Assembly (NCBI RefSeq): GCF_036416795.1
Contig: NZ_CP143867.1
Span: forward strand, 6,364,481 to 6,428,480
Source: Bacteroides sp. MSB163
GTDB taxonomy: Bacteria > Bacteroidota > Bacteroidia > Bacteroidales > Bacteroidaceae
Reading direction: 5' to 3'
DNA length: 64,000 bases
Shown here: positions 17,190 through 26,550 of the stretch, one piece after another
Numbering within the stretch: the first letter of the stretch is position 1
How the letters are laid out: each line of letters begins with the position of its first letter
Notes under the pieces: generated by a model
What the model was told of the DNA's origin: nothing
Seen by the model: only the letters and a program-made list of their open reading frames with translations
Database searches by the model: none
Program-made: the position numbers and the translations under genes

Positions 17190-19094
17190 ATGAAAACTCT
17201 ATCTTATCACCACTTTATTTTTCTGTTGGCTGGACTTCTTTTTGCAAGTGCCGTAAATGCCCAGATAGCCTATATGCACGGTTCTACTTATGAAGAACGC
17301 GGTCATTCACTCATCGACCAGATGTTACAGACCCAACCGGTGGCCAACGGTAATATAAAATATGTGTCGCCTTTCTACTTCGCCCGCTTATGGCGTGACT
17401 ATGAAAAGGAAAAAGCCATAGAAAAACTAACCGAAATGTATCAATACCAGTTGGAACATGTGAAAGCGTTCTATAACTCCGGTTCCGATATGGATTTCTT
17501 TGCCCATGCCACCATGCACGGCTACATGCTCACCAAAGAAAAAATGCCGGATTCGCTGCGAGAAAAAATTAAAGCCTTTATGGAAATAGGTAAATATACC
17601 AGAGATAACGGTACGCTGAATATGAAACTCATGCATCAGACCAGCGGATTGCTCTGCGCCGAAGAATGGCCTGACTTTACAGATGCCGACGGCAAAACCT
17701 CTGTCCAGCTAAAAGAATTTCTGCATGACAGAATCGTACATACATTAAAGCAATTCATCACTCATAACTGTCCTGAAGCAGATGCTTTTACCTATCTAGG
17801 AACCAATCTTCAATATATCAGGATGCTTGCCGAGTTCTCTAAAAATGAGGAGATACGTAAAAGTGCTTTAGCCGCTTACCACCATATTGTGGCACAATTG
17901 CTGTTACCCTGGAATCAAGGCCTGTATTGTGCCAACCCTCCCCGTTGTAAAGGTTGGAAGAACTTATATACGGGTAATTTGAGCACCGGCGTACAGATCG
18001 TTCAGCTAACCTGGTTATTCTACGGTAGCCCTGATGAGCGTATCATCCTCCGTGAAGCTGCAAACAGAGACAATTTCGGCTGTTTCAACTTCTGGCTGGC
18101 CTACGAACGTACTGTAAAACCACTCCCTTTCCTACAAGCTCTGAATAACTCGAAAAGCTATCCTTACGATTTCAAAGCTTTACGGATAGACAGCAAGCAT
18201 TACTATTGCCGCTACACTTATCAAAGTCCGAATTACGGTTTATCCACCCAGACAGTGGAAGCTTTTCCTGATAAACTGAAAGATTTCCAATACACCTACG
18301 CATTTAAAGAGACTAAGAACATACATCTTGTCTGGCAATCGGATAATTCGGAAGCATCCGTATTCAGTGTGTGCCACGATAACCCCGAACGCCCTCAGAT
18401 TTATCAGACACATTCCAACAAGCTGGGGTATGGGGAGAATCCTTATCACCGTGTCTTCGGATACGAAAAAAGTGCCATTGGCGTATATAATGTTGCAGAA
18501 AACTATATGAATATCCCCCATTTCTATCAGATGTACGTACCATTCAGCCGCAAAGGCATAAAAAAGAGAATGGTGAAGAAGATCAACGGATTGCAATGGA
18601 TATTGTGTCACACAGGTTCCATGATGTTCGCTTTCGCTACTCCGGAAGAATGGGCTTTTGAAATTTCCGGCGGCAAGTATGATATAAAAGCACACGATGT
18701 TCTCATTCTTAAAGACAAGAAGCGTCGCAGAGGCTCCTGGGTACTGGAAACGACTGAAATCACCGAACAATACAAAGATGCCCGGGGAGATATGAAAGCT
18801 GAACTGGAAAATTTAGCCAATGATATCCGCGAAAAGGTAAAGTTTAACTGTTCCGGCGACTATGAAACGAGTGAAACTCCGGGAATTTCATATACCAACC
18901 TACAGGGACATACACTGGAACTGACATTCTTTTCCCCTGAAACAGCCTATAACGGACAGTATAAACTGAATGGAAATCCTGTAAAACTGAATACCGAATA
19001 CATATCTCAAAGCAAGTATATGGAGCAAAAAGCCAATAGTAACGTACTCCTGTTCCACACCCCGGAAGGTACAAAAAGCTGGGAATTGGAATAA
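17190..19094 (+). CDS. Secreted protein of unknown family at the PUL edge; possible lyase-like fold
   Basis: A 634-residue exported protein with a clear signal peptide (residues 1-24, ending VNAQ). I do not recognise the family. The first ~330 residues are helix-rich with repeated aromatic and Trp motifs (VSPFYFARLWRDYEKEKA; NLYTGNLSTGVQIVQLTWLFYG), consistent with an (alpha/alpha) toroid. The rest is beta-rich and aromatic (YYCRYTYQSPNYGLSTQT; HIPHFYQ-like strands), as in toroid-plus-beta-sandwich polysaccharide lyases. That similarity is of overall style only; no catalytic residue can be assigned. It has its own promoter and ends 160 bp before susC on the same strand, so it probably belongs to the same regulon. 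Confidence 0.65.
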   Translation: MKTLSYHHFIFLLAGLLFASAVNAQIAYMHGSTYEERGHSLIDQMLQTQPVANGNIKYVSPFYFARLWRDYEKEKAIEKLTEMYQYQLEHVKAFYNSGSDMDFFAHATMHGYMLTKEKMPDSLREKIKAFMEIGKYTRDNGTLNMKLMHQTSGLLCAEEWPDFTDADGKTSVQLKEFLHDRIVHTLKQFITHNCPEADAFTYLGTNLQYIRMLAEFSKNEEIRKSALAAYHHIVAQLLLPWNQGLYCANPPRCKGWKNLYTGNLSTGVQIVQLTWLFYGSPDERIILREAANRDNFGCFNFWLAYERTVKPLPFLQALNNSKSYPYDFKALRIDSKHYYCRYTYQSPNYGLSTQTVEAFPDKLKDFQYTYAFKETKNIHLVWQSDNSEASVFSVCHDNPERPQIYQTHSNKLGYGENPYHRVFGYEKSAIGVYNVAENYMNIPHFYQMYVPFSRKGIKKRMVKKINGLQWILCHTGSMMFAFATPEEWAFEISGGKYDIKAHDVLILKDKKRRRGSWVLETTEITEQYKDARGDMKAELENLANDIREKVKFNCSGDYETSETPGISYTNLQGHTLELTFFSPETAYNGQYKLNGNPVKLNTEYISQSKYMEQKANSNVLLFHTPEGTKSWELE

Positions 19095-19180
19095 CGTACC
19101 AAAGCTGGGAAAAACGGTCGTTTGAGACCTTTTTTATAGGTTTTGAAACAATTTTCCATATCCCTTCCTAGCCCATCGGC

Positions 19181-19188
19181 TACTTTTG
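19181..19188 (+). promoter_or_regulatory. -7 element for the susC-like gene
   Basis: TACTTTTG matches TAnnTTTG, 66 bp before the susC ATG. The -33 position lacks TTTG, which would suit a promoter needing an activator such as the hybrid two-component regulator of this locus. Further upstream, GGTC-gtttga-GACC (about 19113-19126) is a short inverted repeat followed by T6. It may be a weak terminator for 17190 or an operator. Confidence 0.55.
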
Positions 19189-19254
19189 CGAATGAAAAAC
19201 AAACTTGCTTTATGCATATTTAAAGAAATTAATAGTATCTAAAAAATTTAATTT

Positions 19255-22200
19255 ATGGAAAACAGAATCACACTCTCAAAACGTGTGGAAGGAAAATCCC
19301 GACTTTGGGTGACTTTACTCCTTCTATGCTTCTGTAGTTTTACTTGGGCACAAGTAAAAGTTACCGGTGTTGTAACAGACCCGTCGGGTGAAGCCATTAT
19401 CGGTGCCAACATCGTAGAAAAAGGTGTACCAGGAAACGGTACAATCAGCGACATTGACGGAAACTTTACCTTAAATGTAAAAAGCAACAAGGCCACAGTA
19501 ACCATCTCTTTCATTGGCTACAAAGACAAAACAGTAGCCCTCAACGGGAGTACAAATTTGAAAGTAACATTAGAAGAAGACTCTCAGTCATTGGACGAGG
19601 TAGTGGTAGTGGGATACGGCTCCGTAAAGAAAAGTAATCTGACGACTTCCGTATCCAAGATGACCTCCGAAGCCATTGAAGGACGTCCGGTCACAAATCT
19701 GAGTGACGCCCTCTCCGGTCAGTTGGCCGGTGTGCAAACTCAGACCAGCAGTGGTATTCCGAGTGAAGAAATGCAGATTACCGTACGTGGTGTCAGCTCT
19801 ATCAACGGTTCTTCCAATCCCCTCATTGTAGTGGATGGAGTCATCACCGAAAATATGAGCAATGTGAACCCTTCCGACGTAGCATCTATCCAAGTATTGA
19901 AAGATGCGGCAGCCACTTCTATCTATGGTGCACGCGGTTCTGCCGGTGTAATCCTGATTGAGACCAAACAGGCTCAGAAAGGTGCTCCCGTCGTTAAATG
20001 GGAATCATACTTAGGTTTCCAGAACGCCGTGGGCCTGCCCGAAATGATGTCTCCTAAAGAATGGATGGCATACAACCTGTATCTGAAAAATGCGATGTGG
20101 CTGCAAAAAGACGGCAACAATACACTGGATACCCCCAATAAAGACCGTCCGAGCGGTGACCGCGTAAACCCGGACTGGTTGTTGAACCCTAATTCCGACA
20201 CAGCCGACTGGACATTGCGTTCCGACCTTCCTCAGACAGATTGGATTGACGCCATTCTCCAGACCGCTTTCACCCACAGTCACCAGGTATCGGTTTCCAG
20301 CAAAGGCGACAAATATTCTATCTATGCCTCTGCCGGATACCTGAACCAGGAAGGTATCGTAAAACATACCGGATACGAACGTTTCAACTTCCGTATCAAC
20401 GCTTCCATGAACATTAACAAGCACATCAAAGCCGGTGTGAATTTTGCTCCTACCATTTCCTCACAAGACAGAGGTGAGTCTGAAGGTAAGGATAAAGTCA
20501 TCATGACTGCCCTGACCATGATTCCTACTATCGGTATCAACGAAGGTACCCGCTCGTTAGGCTTCAGCAAATTCAGAAAGGATGACGTTAACCCATACGA
20601 ACGCCTCAGACAAGTTACCGACAGCAGAAATATCAAGAACTTCGATGTTGCATCATGGGTGGAGGCGAATATCATCAAAGGACTGACGTTCAAGTCTATG
20701 TTCAACTATAGTTCTGAAAACCGCATCGATGAATATTTCCTCCCGCTCGACGTGCAGAAAATGTCTGTCAAGAGCGCTACTGCTTCAAGTAAAGTGATCT
20801 CCGGCAGTCGTACCGGATGGCAGAATACATTGAGCTATGACTTTACTCTCTGGAAAAAACATCAGATGAATGTATTGTTAGGACAGAGTATAGAAAACCG
20901 CAGCATCTATACTGCCGATATGAAAGCTACCGACTTCCCGTTGGATAACGTTCCGACCTTGAACCAAGGCGCCACTCCAAGTCAGGCCAGTACCCTGAAG
21001 AACATCGTTCGCACAGCTTCTCTTTTCGGTCGTTTAAGCTACAATTATGATGATAAATACTTAGTATCTGCATCCATGCGTCGTGACGGTTCTTCCCGTT
21101 TCGGTCCTTCCAATCGCTGGGCTACTTTCCCCTCCGTATCTGCCGGATGGAAAATCAACAGTGAAGAATTTATGAAAGATGTAGAGTTCATCTCTCTATT
21201 AAAGCTCCGTGCTTCCTGGGGTATGTCCGGTAACGACCGTATCGGCTACAGTGACTATGTTTCTACTTTCACTACCGGAAATGTCGCTTACGGAAATACT
21301 TCACAAATAGCCATCTACCCGACTAACTATGCCAACTCAGATTTGAAATGGGAAACGACCAAAGCATTTGACTTCGGTTTCGACCTCTCCCTATTCAAAA
21401 ACCGCATACAGTTGAACGTAGACTATTACATTAACCGCACGGACGACTTGCTGTATAATTTGCAGCTCCCCGCCGCTACCGGCTTCAACAGTATGCGCAC
21501 AAATCTGGCTTCCATTGAGAACCGTGGTTGGGAAATTGACCTGACAACAACCAATATCAATACAAGATCATTCAAATGGTCGAGCACACTAAACCTTTCC
21601 GGAAACAAGAACAAGGTACTGGATTTAGGTGGAAACGATGAAATCATCACCGATGCATGGAACGCACAGTTCATCACAAAAGTAGGAGGTCCTATTTCTC
21701 AATTCTATACCTACCTCACAGACGGTCTGCTAACGGAAGCTGACTTCGAAGTAGGCGCTGACGGGCGTTATAATCCCAACAAACCATTGGTTCCTACCGT
21801 AAAAGGTAAAAAGCAGAGACCCGGTAACGTGAAATACGTAGACGTTGACGAAAGTGGTTCTATCGACAATGACGACAGAGTAGCTTACGGTTCAAATGAA
21901 CCTGACGTGATGTTCGGTTTCACCAACAGATTTACTTATAAGGACTTCGAGTTGAGCATATTCCTGCGCGGACAGATTGGCGGTAATGTACTTTGGATTG
22001 GTGCCCGTAACCTGGATACCGGCGGTAAATATGGTGCCAACAACACACTGAGAAGATGGTTGCACTGCTACAAAGAAGATTATCCGAACGGCAACCCCAT
22101 TCCTACTGAACTGGGTGTAGATATGTCATGGGATGGGAAAACACCGACTCCTTACGGTTTGGGTGACAACTCCGAGCAGGACGGACAATTACACAGAACA

Positions 22201-22461
22201 GATTTGGAAATCTTTGACGCAACCTTCTTACGTATTCAGAATGTCAGCCTGGCCTACAATATGCCCAAGAAATGGCTAAATGCCCTGGGAATCAAAGCAG
22301 CCAAGATTTACGGAACAGTAGAAAACCTGCATACCTTTACCGATTATGTCGGCAACCCGGATACCAATAGCTATAGTACCAATCCGATGCTCAGAGGTGC
22401 AGATTACAATACTTATCCGCTGTCAAGAAAATATATATTTGGTGTAAACGTAACCTTTTAA
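19255..22461 (+). CDS. SusC-like TonB-dependent outer-membrane receptor
   Basis: A 1068-residue outer-membrane transporter that imports oligosaccharides with its SusD partner. After a signal sequence (about residues 1-32, ending FTWAQ) comes a carboxypeptidase-regulatory-like domain (VTGVVTDPSGEAIIGANIV), a TonB box (DEVVVVGYG), a plug domain (LQVLKDAAATSIYGARGSAGVILI-type, about residues 120-235) and a 22-strand barrel ending in an aromatic strand (KYIFGVNVTF). All are standard SusC features. It lies 12 bp upstream of the susD-like gene. The substrate is probably the uronate polysaccharide targeted by the downstream enzymes. Confidence 0.97.
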   Translation: MENRITLSKRVEGKSRLWVTLLLLCFCSFTWAQVKVTGVVTDPSGEAIIGANIVEKGVPGNGTISDIDGNFTLNVKSNKATVTISFIGYKDKTVALNGSTNLKVTLEEDSQSLDEVVVVGYGSVKKSNLTTSVSKMTSEAIEGRPVTNLSDALSGQLAGVQTQTSSGIPSEEMQITVRGVSSINGSSNPLIVVDGVITENMSNVNPSDVASIQVLKDAAATSIYGARGSAGVILIETKQAQKGAPVVKWESYLGFQNAVGLPEMMSPKEWMAYNLYLKNAMWLQKDGNNTLDTPNKDRPSGDRVNPDWLLNPNSDTADWTLRSDLPQTDWIDAILQTAFTHSHQVSVSSKGDKYSIYASAGYLNQEGIVKHTGYERFNFRINASMNINKHIKAGVNFAPTISSQDRGESEGKDKVIMTALTMIPTIGINEGTRSLGFSKFRKDDVNPYERLRQVTDSRNIKNFDVASWVEANIIKGLTFKSMFNYSSENRIDEYFLPLDVQKMSVKSATASSKVISGSRTGWQNTLSYDFTLWKKHQMNVLLGQSIENRSIYTADMKATDFPLDNVPTLNQGATPSQASTLKNIVRTASLFGRLSYNYDDKYLVSASMRRDGSSRFGPSNRWATFPSVSAGWKINSEEFMKDVEFISLLKLRASWGMSGNDRIGYSDYVSTFTTGNVAYGNTSQIAIYPTNYANSDLKWETTKAFDFGFDLSLFKNRIQLNVDYYINRTDDLLYNLQLPAATGFNSMRTNLASIENRGWEIDLTTTNINTRSFKWSSTLNLSGNKNKVLDLGGNDEIITDAWNAQFITKVGGPISQFYTYLTDGLLTEADFEVGADGRYNPNKPLVPTVKGKKQRPGNVKYVDVDESGSIDNDDRVAYGSNEPDVMFGFTNRFTYKDFELSIFLRGQIGGNVLWIGARNLDTGGKYGANNTLRRWLHCYKEDYPNGNPIPTELGVDMSWDGKTPTPYGLGDNSEQDGQLHRTDLEIFDATFLRIQNVSLAYNMPKKWLNALGIKAAKIYGTVENLHTFTDYVGNPDTNSYSTNPMLRGADYNTYPLSRKYIFGVNVTF

Positions 22462-22473
22462 TCAGTAACGATC

Positions 22474-23997
22474 ATGAAAATAATAACTAAAATAGTAGCC
22501 GTATGTTGTTTGTGGGGGCTATCCTCCTGCGACAGCTATCTGGACGTCAACCAACCGTCTATTTACACAGACCAGAGCTTATACAAGACTCCTGCTGATT
22601 GTGAAGCCTCCATTGCCGGAGTTTACTCACAACTACAGACTGTCTATAATCGTAACTATCTGGAAGCAATCGTATTGAGGGAAGACGCTATTAAAAACAT
22701 GAACAATAACATTACCCGCTTCACAGATACTTCTACCGAAAAGACCTGGGAAACCGCATGGAAATCGCTCTGGGTACTGGTATCACGCAGCAATAAGATA
22801 TTGGACAACATCGACCGGGTAGTCTTCTCTGATGAAGATCAGAAAAATCATATCAAAGGCGAGGCTTATGCCATGCGCGGACTAGCCTATCTGCAATTCG
22901 CCTGGTGTTGGGGAGGTTCTCCACTTATCACTACGGATCTTTCATTAGCTGAATTGCGTAAAGTGAAACGTTCTTCACAGGAAGAGACTTACCAGCAAGC
23001 AATCAAGGACTTCGAACTGGCTTATGACCTGCTTCCCGAAAAAAGAAGCGGCACAGAAGTGGGACGTATCACCAAATATGCAATGGCCGGTATGCTGGGA
23101 CGTACTTACCTGTATATGCATAATCCTGCAAAGGCAGTAGAATGGTTGGAGCTGATAATTGCCAAAGAACCCGCTTTATATAAAATGGCCGACAACTATG
23201 AAGATTGTTTCGATGATAAATTCGACAACACATCCGAACGTGTCTGGGAAGTGCAATACATGGGCGGTTCCACCGGTAAAGCTTTGGGTATCAGCCAAAC
23301 GTTCAACAGTATGTTGCTCGCTTCCAGTATCAATCTTGAAAAGGATGCTCCGTTCCTTCATAATGTAACGTTCAAAGGTCCTTCCGGTACCGCTCAGGTT
23401 TCCGAGTCCATCTGGGGTGAAGGTGTTTATGAAGAAGGCGATATCCGCCGGGCCGCTACCATGGTGAACAACCTTTATTACGATAAAGATTACCAGCATG
23501 CTGACACTTACACAGCCCGTAAGTTCCTGAAAGCAACGCAGACGAAACCCGGTTCTTATGACGAATGGGGTAATAACATCTCTATTCTGCGTTACACGGA
23601 TGTCAAACTGATGTATGCCGAAGCTCTGAATGAAGTGGGCTATGCAGAGAATATCACTACAATCTTATCCATCATTAACGAAGTGCGCAAAAGAGCCGGT
23701 CTGGAAGCCATTGATGCTACCAGACTGAACAGCAAGCAAGCTACATTCGATTACATCGTTCACGAACGTTTTATCGAGTTCTGTTACGAAGGACTTCGTT
23801 GGCCCGACCTGATTCGTTGGGGGCTTGCCGAAGAAGCAATGGAGAAACACTTCTCTCTCAAAAACGAAGGTTTCAACACAGCTACCCAAACACCGATGTA
23901 TGCAATGGAAAAACGTAATCTGCTGGCACCGATTCCACAATCTGAAATCAATGCCTATGGTGACGGAACAATCATGTGGCAAAATCCCGAATATTAA
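22474..23997 (+). CDS. SusD/RagB-like nutrient-binding lipoprotein
   Basis: A 507-residue surface lipoprotein forming the lid of the SusC transporter. Lipobox LSSCDSYLDV at residues 16-25. TPR-like helices follow (AYAMRGLAYLQFAWCWGGSPLIT; KYAMAGMLGRTYLYM), then the SusD C-terminal signature FIEFCYEGLRWPDLIRWG and the end LLAPIPQSEINAYG. Length is typical. It is co-transcribed with susC (12-bp gap). A long hairpin follows the stop, which probably lowers readthrough into the enzyme genes. Confidence 0.97.
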   Translation: MKIITKIVAVCCLWGLSSCDSYLDVNQPSIYTDQSLYKTPADCEASIAGVYSQLQTVYNRNYLEAIVLREDAIKNMNNNITRFTDTSTEKTWETAWKSLWVLVSRSNKILDNIDRVVFSDEDQKNHIKGEAYAMRGLAYLQFAWCWGGSPLITTDLSLAELRKVKRSSQEETYQQAIKDFELAYDLLPEKRSGTEVGRITKYAMAGMLGRTYLYMHNPAKAVEWLELIIAKEPALYKMADNYEDCFDDKFDNTSERVWEVQYMGGSTGKALGISQTFNSMLLASSINLEKDAPFLHNVTFKGPSGTAQVSESIWGEGVYEEGDIRRAATMVNNLYYDKDYQHADTYTARKFLKATQTKPGSYDEWGNNISILRYTDVKLMYAEALNEVGYAENITTILSIINEVRKRAGLEAIDATRLNSKQATFDYIVHERFIEFCYEGLRWPDLIRWGLAEEAMEKHFSLKNEGFNTATQTPMYAMEKRNLLAPIPQSEINAYGDGTIMWQNPEY

Positions 23998-24015
23998 AAT
24001 TCTGTCATAGAACAA

Positions 24016-24067
24016 AGAGAGTATATGTATGTTGGGCAAGCCGGAAAATCCGGTTTGCCCACTCTCT
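24016..24067 (+). terminator. Long hairpin between susD and the first PUL enzyme gene (attenuator)
   Basis: An inner stem GGGCAAGCCGGA (24034-24045) pairs with TCCGGTTTGCCC (24049-24060), with one G-U, and an outer stem AGAGAGT (24016-24022) pairs with ACTCTCT (24061-24067). No long T-tract follows, so partial termination or mRNA protection of susCD is more likely than full termination. Such hairpins after susCD are common in Bacteroides PULs. Confidence 0.75.
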
Positions 24068-24098
24068 TATTAATAAACTCTATCAAAAGAAATCCAAT

Positions 24099-26471
24099 AT
24101 GATACAGAAATTGTCTGCCTCCATTTTTCTTTGCCTTTGGGGAATTATTTCAGTGTATGGAAACCTGTATCCAGCAATAGACAAAGATCCGTTGTCCATA
24201 GCCGTCGAAGCCTTTGACAACCAGACCTACCCATACAGTAAAGAACGCATCCAGAAGGAAATTCAAAACCGCAATGTCCGTTGGACCACCCACCTGATGA
24301 GCGCTGCCGGTACTTTCTATGAAGCTACCGGACAGAAACGATTTCTGAACATGTCCGAAGAGATTTTCCGGTGTGCCGTCACCGCCTGGGAAAAGGACGA
24401 ACAACTGATGCGGGGACGAGATGATTTCTTCTCTACCCGCAACGTGGCAGCCACCTACAAATTACTTAAAAAAGAAAGACGCCTGAAAGGAAACGAAGCC
24501 CGGGAAATTGTGATTCGTTTTGCCGACCTGCACTTCGAGCCTCATTTCATCACCGATCATAATCAGGGACAGGAACGTGCTTTAGGCTTCACCAGAATGT
24601 ATAACTTGTTTCCGGATGCTCCCAATGCAAACCAGTGGAAAGCCTATACAGATACTATGTGGAATTTCTGGTATGCCAATAAGGATGTGGACGAAACCGC
24701 TACTTTATATTCAGCCATCCACTTAAATGACATTATCACCATCGCACAAGAAAGTGGACGGACCGAATTGCTACAGACTCCCGAAATAGAACAATGGTTT
24801 TCACGCTATCTTCATCAGCAAGCTCCCAGCGGTTACATGCCGGAATATGGAGATGACTTCTTCTTTGCCTATTTTGAATGGATTGTAGTTTTTGAAAAGA
24901 TGGCTCGCCTGACAGGTAATGCAACCTATCAGGAAGCTGCCCGCAAATTATATAAAACAGGACTTCCTAATTTACCCGAAAAATATACTAAACGAGGCTG
25001 GTTTCTACGGGATGCCTGCGAATGGGCCTCGATTGCGGAAATAGCCCTGTTACCGCCATTTATTCCAAAGACTTCTATCCCGAATTGGGGTGCCATGGTG
25101 ACAACACGCACCAACCGGGAAGGACAAGGTGGTATACCGGACCAGTTATTGCTAACGGCTTCACACGTTCCGGGTACTCCTTTTGTCATGAGTGATCTTT
25201 ATGCCGAAGGTTCTCACAAACATCCGAATCTGCGCGGAACCATCAATTATTTTGAAACCGACTGTTGCCCGCACTTTCACGGCGTGCAACGTCATGCTAC
25301 GGATATGCGTCATGGCAACACCGTGATCCTGATGAAAGAAGAAAGCAATGGTTTCCCTTTCGGTGAAGGCTCCAACCGCTGGCTGACCAACCGTTGGTTT
25401 ACAGACTGGATTGACTTCAGCTCATCCACACATATATCAAAAAGTGATCCGCAAATGAGGGGATTTCAAAACATCACTTTCCGTTTTCAGAATGGACAGC
25501 CGGGCGAAGTGATCTGCATTGATAAGGTTCGGTTAAGAGGTAAGGCCGGAGAAAAGATTCTGCATGATTGCAACACATTGGATGCATGGGGAGACGGTGT
25601 AGAACTTGCAGACAATGAGAAAGGTGGAAAGATGATACGTATTACTTTGAAAGATAACGGCATTCATTTTATTAATCTGAAAGTGGCGGCAGATTTCTGT
25701 CTGAATGAGTACCGATACATTGGTTGCGACTGGAAACATTACACGACTGACGGCAGAATCAAGTCTCCCATGAGTTTCAAGATTAGAGCCTACAACAAGA
25801 TTAGAAAACCGGTAGAAGACTATGTACATGAAGAAGTAGGTGTACTATTCAATCCCAATATCGTGCGGACAGCCAAAGTTGTGAATAAAGATAAAGACTC
25901 ATACGGTGAAGTGATTCTGGATAATCACTGTGTCGATGGTTCCACCCTGCAACGACGCATGGTATTGACAGCTGAAGGTATTCTGATATTACAGGATCAT
26001 CTGATTCCCGGTGAAGATACCGAAGGATACACGGCAGGTAGTATCTGGCAATTGTATCAAATGGATGAACGGGGTGAAAACTGGTTCAGTACTCACGGAG
26101 GGAAGAAAATATATAGGGATACCCCAAACGCAGGTCAACCGTGGAAAGACGCATCCGGTAACGAAATAGAGAAAAGGCAATTACTGGTCTATTTTGAAAA
26201 GCAGCCCGACTGCAGTTACGGATTTCAGAAACAAGAATATACGATACAGCCCACCACAGTCTTCTCCAAGCAACGTGTTACTCCATTCGAGCCTTTGACA
26301 TTTGTTACCGTAATCATACCCTACAGCAGAAAGGAAAAGGCCGTTGATATCGCACAGTCTTTATCTATACGAACTCTGGATGGATGCAGCACCGTTCAAA
26401 TAAAAAACAACAAGGAAGAAATCACCATTCAAATAGACATGAAAGGGAATTGGAATGTATTCCGTAAATAA
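24099..26471 (+). CDS. Secreted heparinase II/III-like protein (candidate uronate polysaccharide lyase)
   Basis: A 790-residue protein. The start at 24099 is chosen because it opens with a signal peptide (SASIFLCLWGIISVYG); the open frame extends 41 codons upstream without signal-like sequence. Residues about 30-330 are helical (WTTHLMSAAGTFYEATGQ; YFEWIVVFEKMARLTGN), like an (alpha/alpha) toroid. A beta region follows with GSHKHPNLRGTINYFETD and then HGVQRHATDMRHGNTVIL, which lines up with the heparinase II/III domain pattern. The C-terminal third is clearly homologous to the 35978 gene product (DSYGEV ... LTAEGILILQDHLIPG; end GNWNVFRK against DEWEVIRN). By family, a periplasmic or surface lyase giving unsaturated uronyl ends. 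Substrate unknown. Confidence 0.75.
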   Translation: MIQKLSASIFLCLWGIISVYGNLYPAIDKDPLSIAVEAFDNQTYPYSKERIQKEIQNRNVRWTTHLMSAAGTFYEATGQKRFLNMSEEIFRCAVTAWEKDEQLMRGRDDFFSTRNVAATYKLLKKERRLKGNEAREIVIRFADLHFEPHFITDHNQGQERALGFTRMYNLFPDAPNANQWKAYTDTMWNFWYANKDVDETATLYSAIHLNDIITIAQESGRTELLQTPEIEQWFSRYLHQQAPSGYMPEYGDDFFFAYFEWIVVFEKMARLTGNATYQEAARKLYKTGLPNLPEKYTKRGWFLRDACEWASIAEIALLPPFIPKTSIPNWGAMVTTRTNREGQGGIPDQLLLTASHVPGTPFVMSDLYAEGSHKHPNLRGTINYFETDCCPHFHGVQRHATDMRHGNTVILMKEESNGFPFGEGSNRWLTNRWFTDWIDFSSSTHISKSDPQMRGFQNITFRFQNGQPGEVICIDKVRLRGKAGEKILHDCNTLDAWGDGVELADNEKGGKMIRITLKDNGIHFINLKVAADFCLNEYRYIGCDWKHYTTDGRIKSPMSFKIRAYNKIRKPVEDYVHEEVGVLFNPNIVRTAKVVNKDKDSYGEVILDNHCVDGSTLQRRMVLTAEGILILQDHLIPGEDTEGYTAGSIWQLYQMDERGENWFSTHGGKKIYRDTPNAGQPWKDASGNEIEKRQLLVYFEKQPDCSYGFQKQEYTIQPTTVFSKQRVTPFEPLTFVTVIIPYSRKEKAVDIAQSLSIRTLDGCSTVQIKNNKEEITIQIDMKGNWNVFRK

Positions 26472-26550
26472 CCATATAAAAAGCGTTTATGCTTGTATGA
26501 ATTGCATGTTTTGCATTATCTTTAGGGGCTCAATTTATAACTTGAATTTT

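Noticed and set aside
23976..24098. N-terminal extension of the 24099 gene
   Set aside because: It overlaps the end of susD and the post-susD hairpin, and the signal peptide begins only at 24099.
26455..26550. N-terminal extension of the HTCS
   Set aside because: It overlaps the previous gene's end and lacks a signal-like sequence; the signal peptide follows the ATG at 26551.
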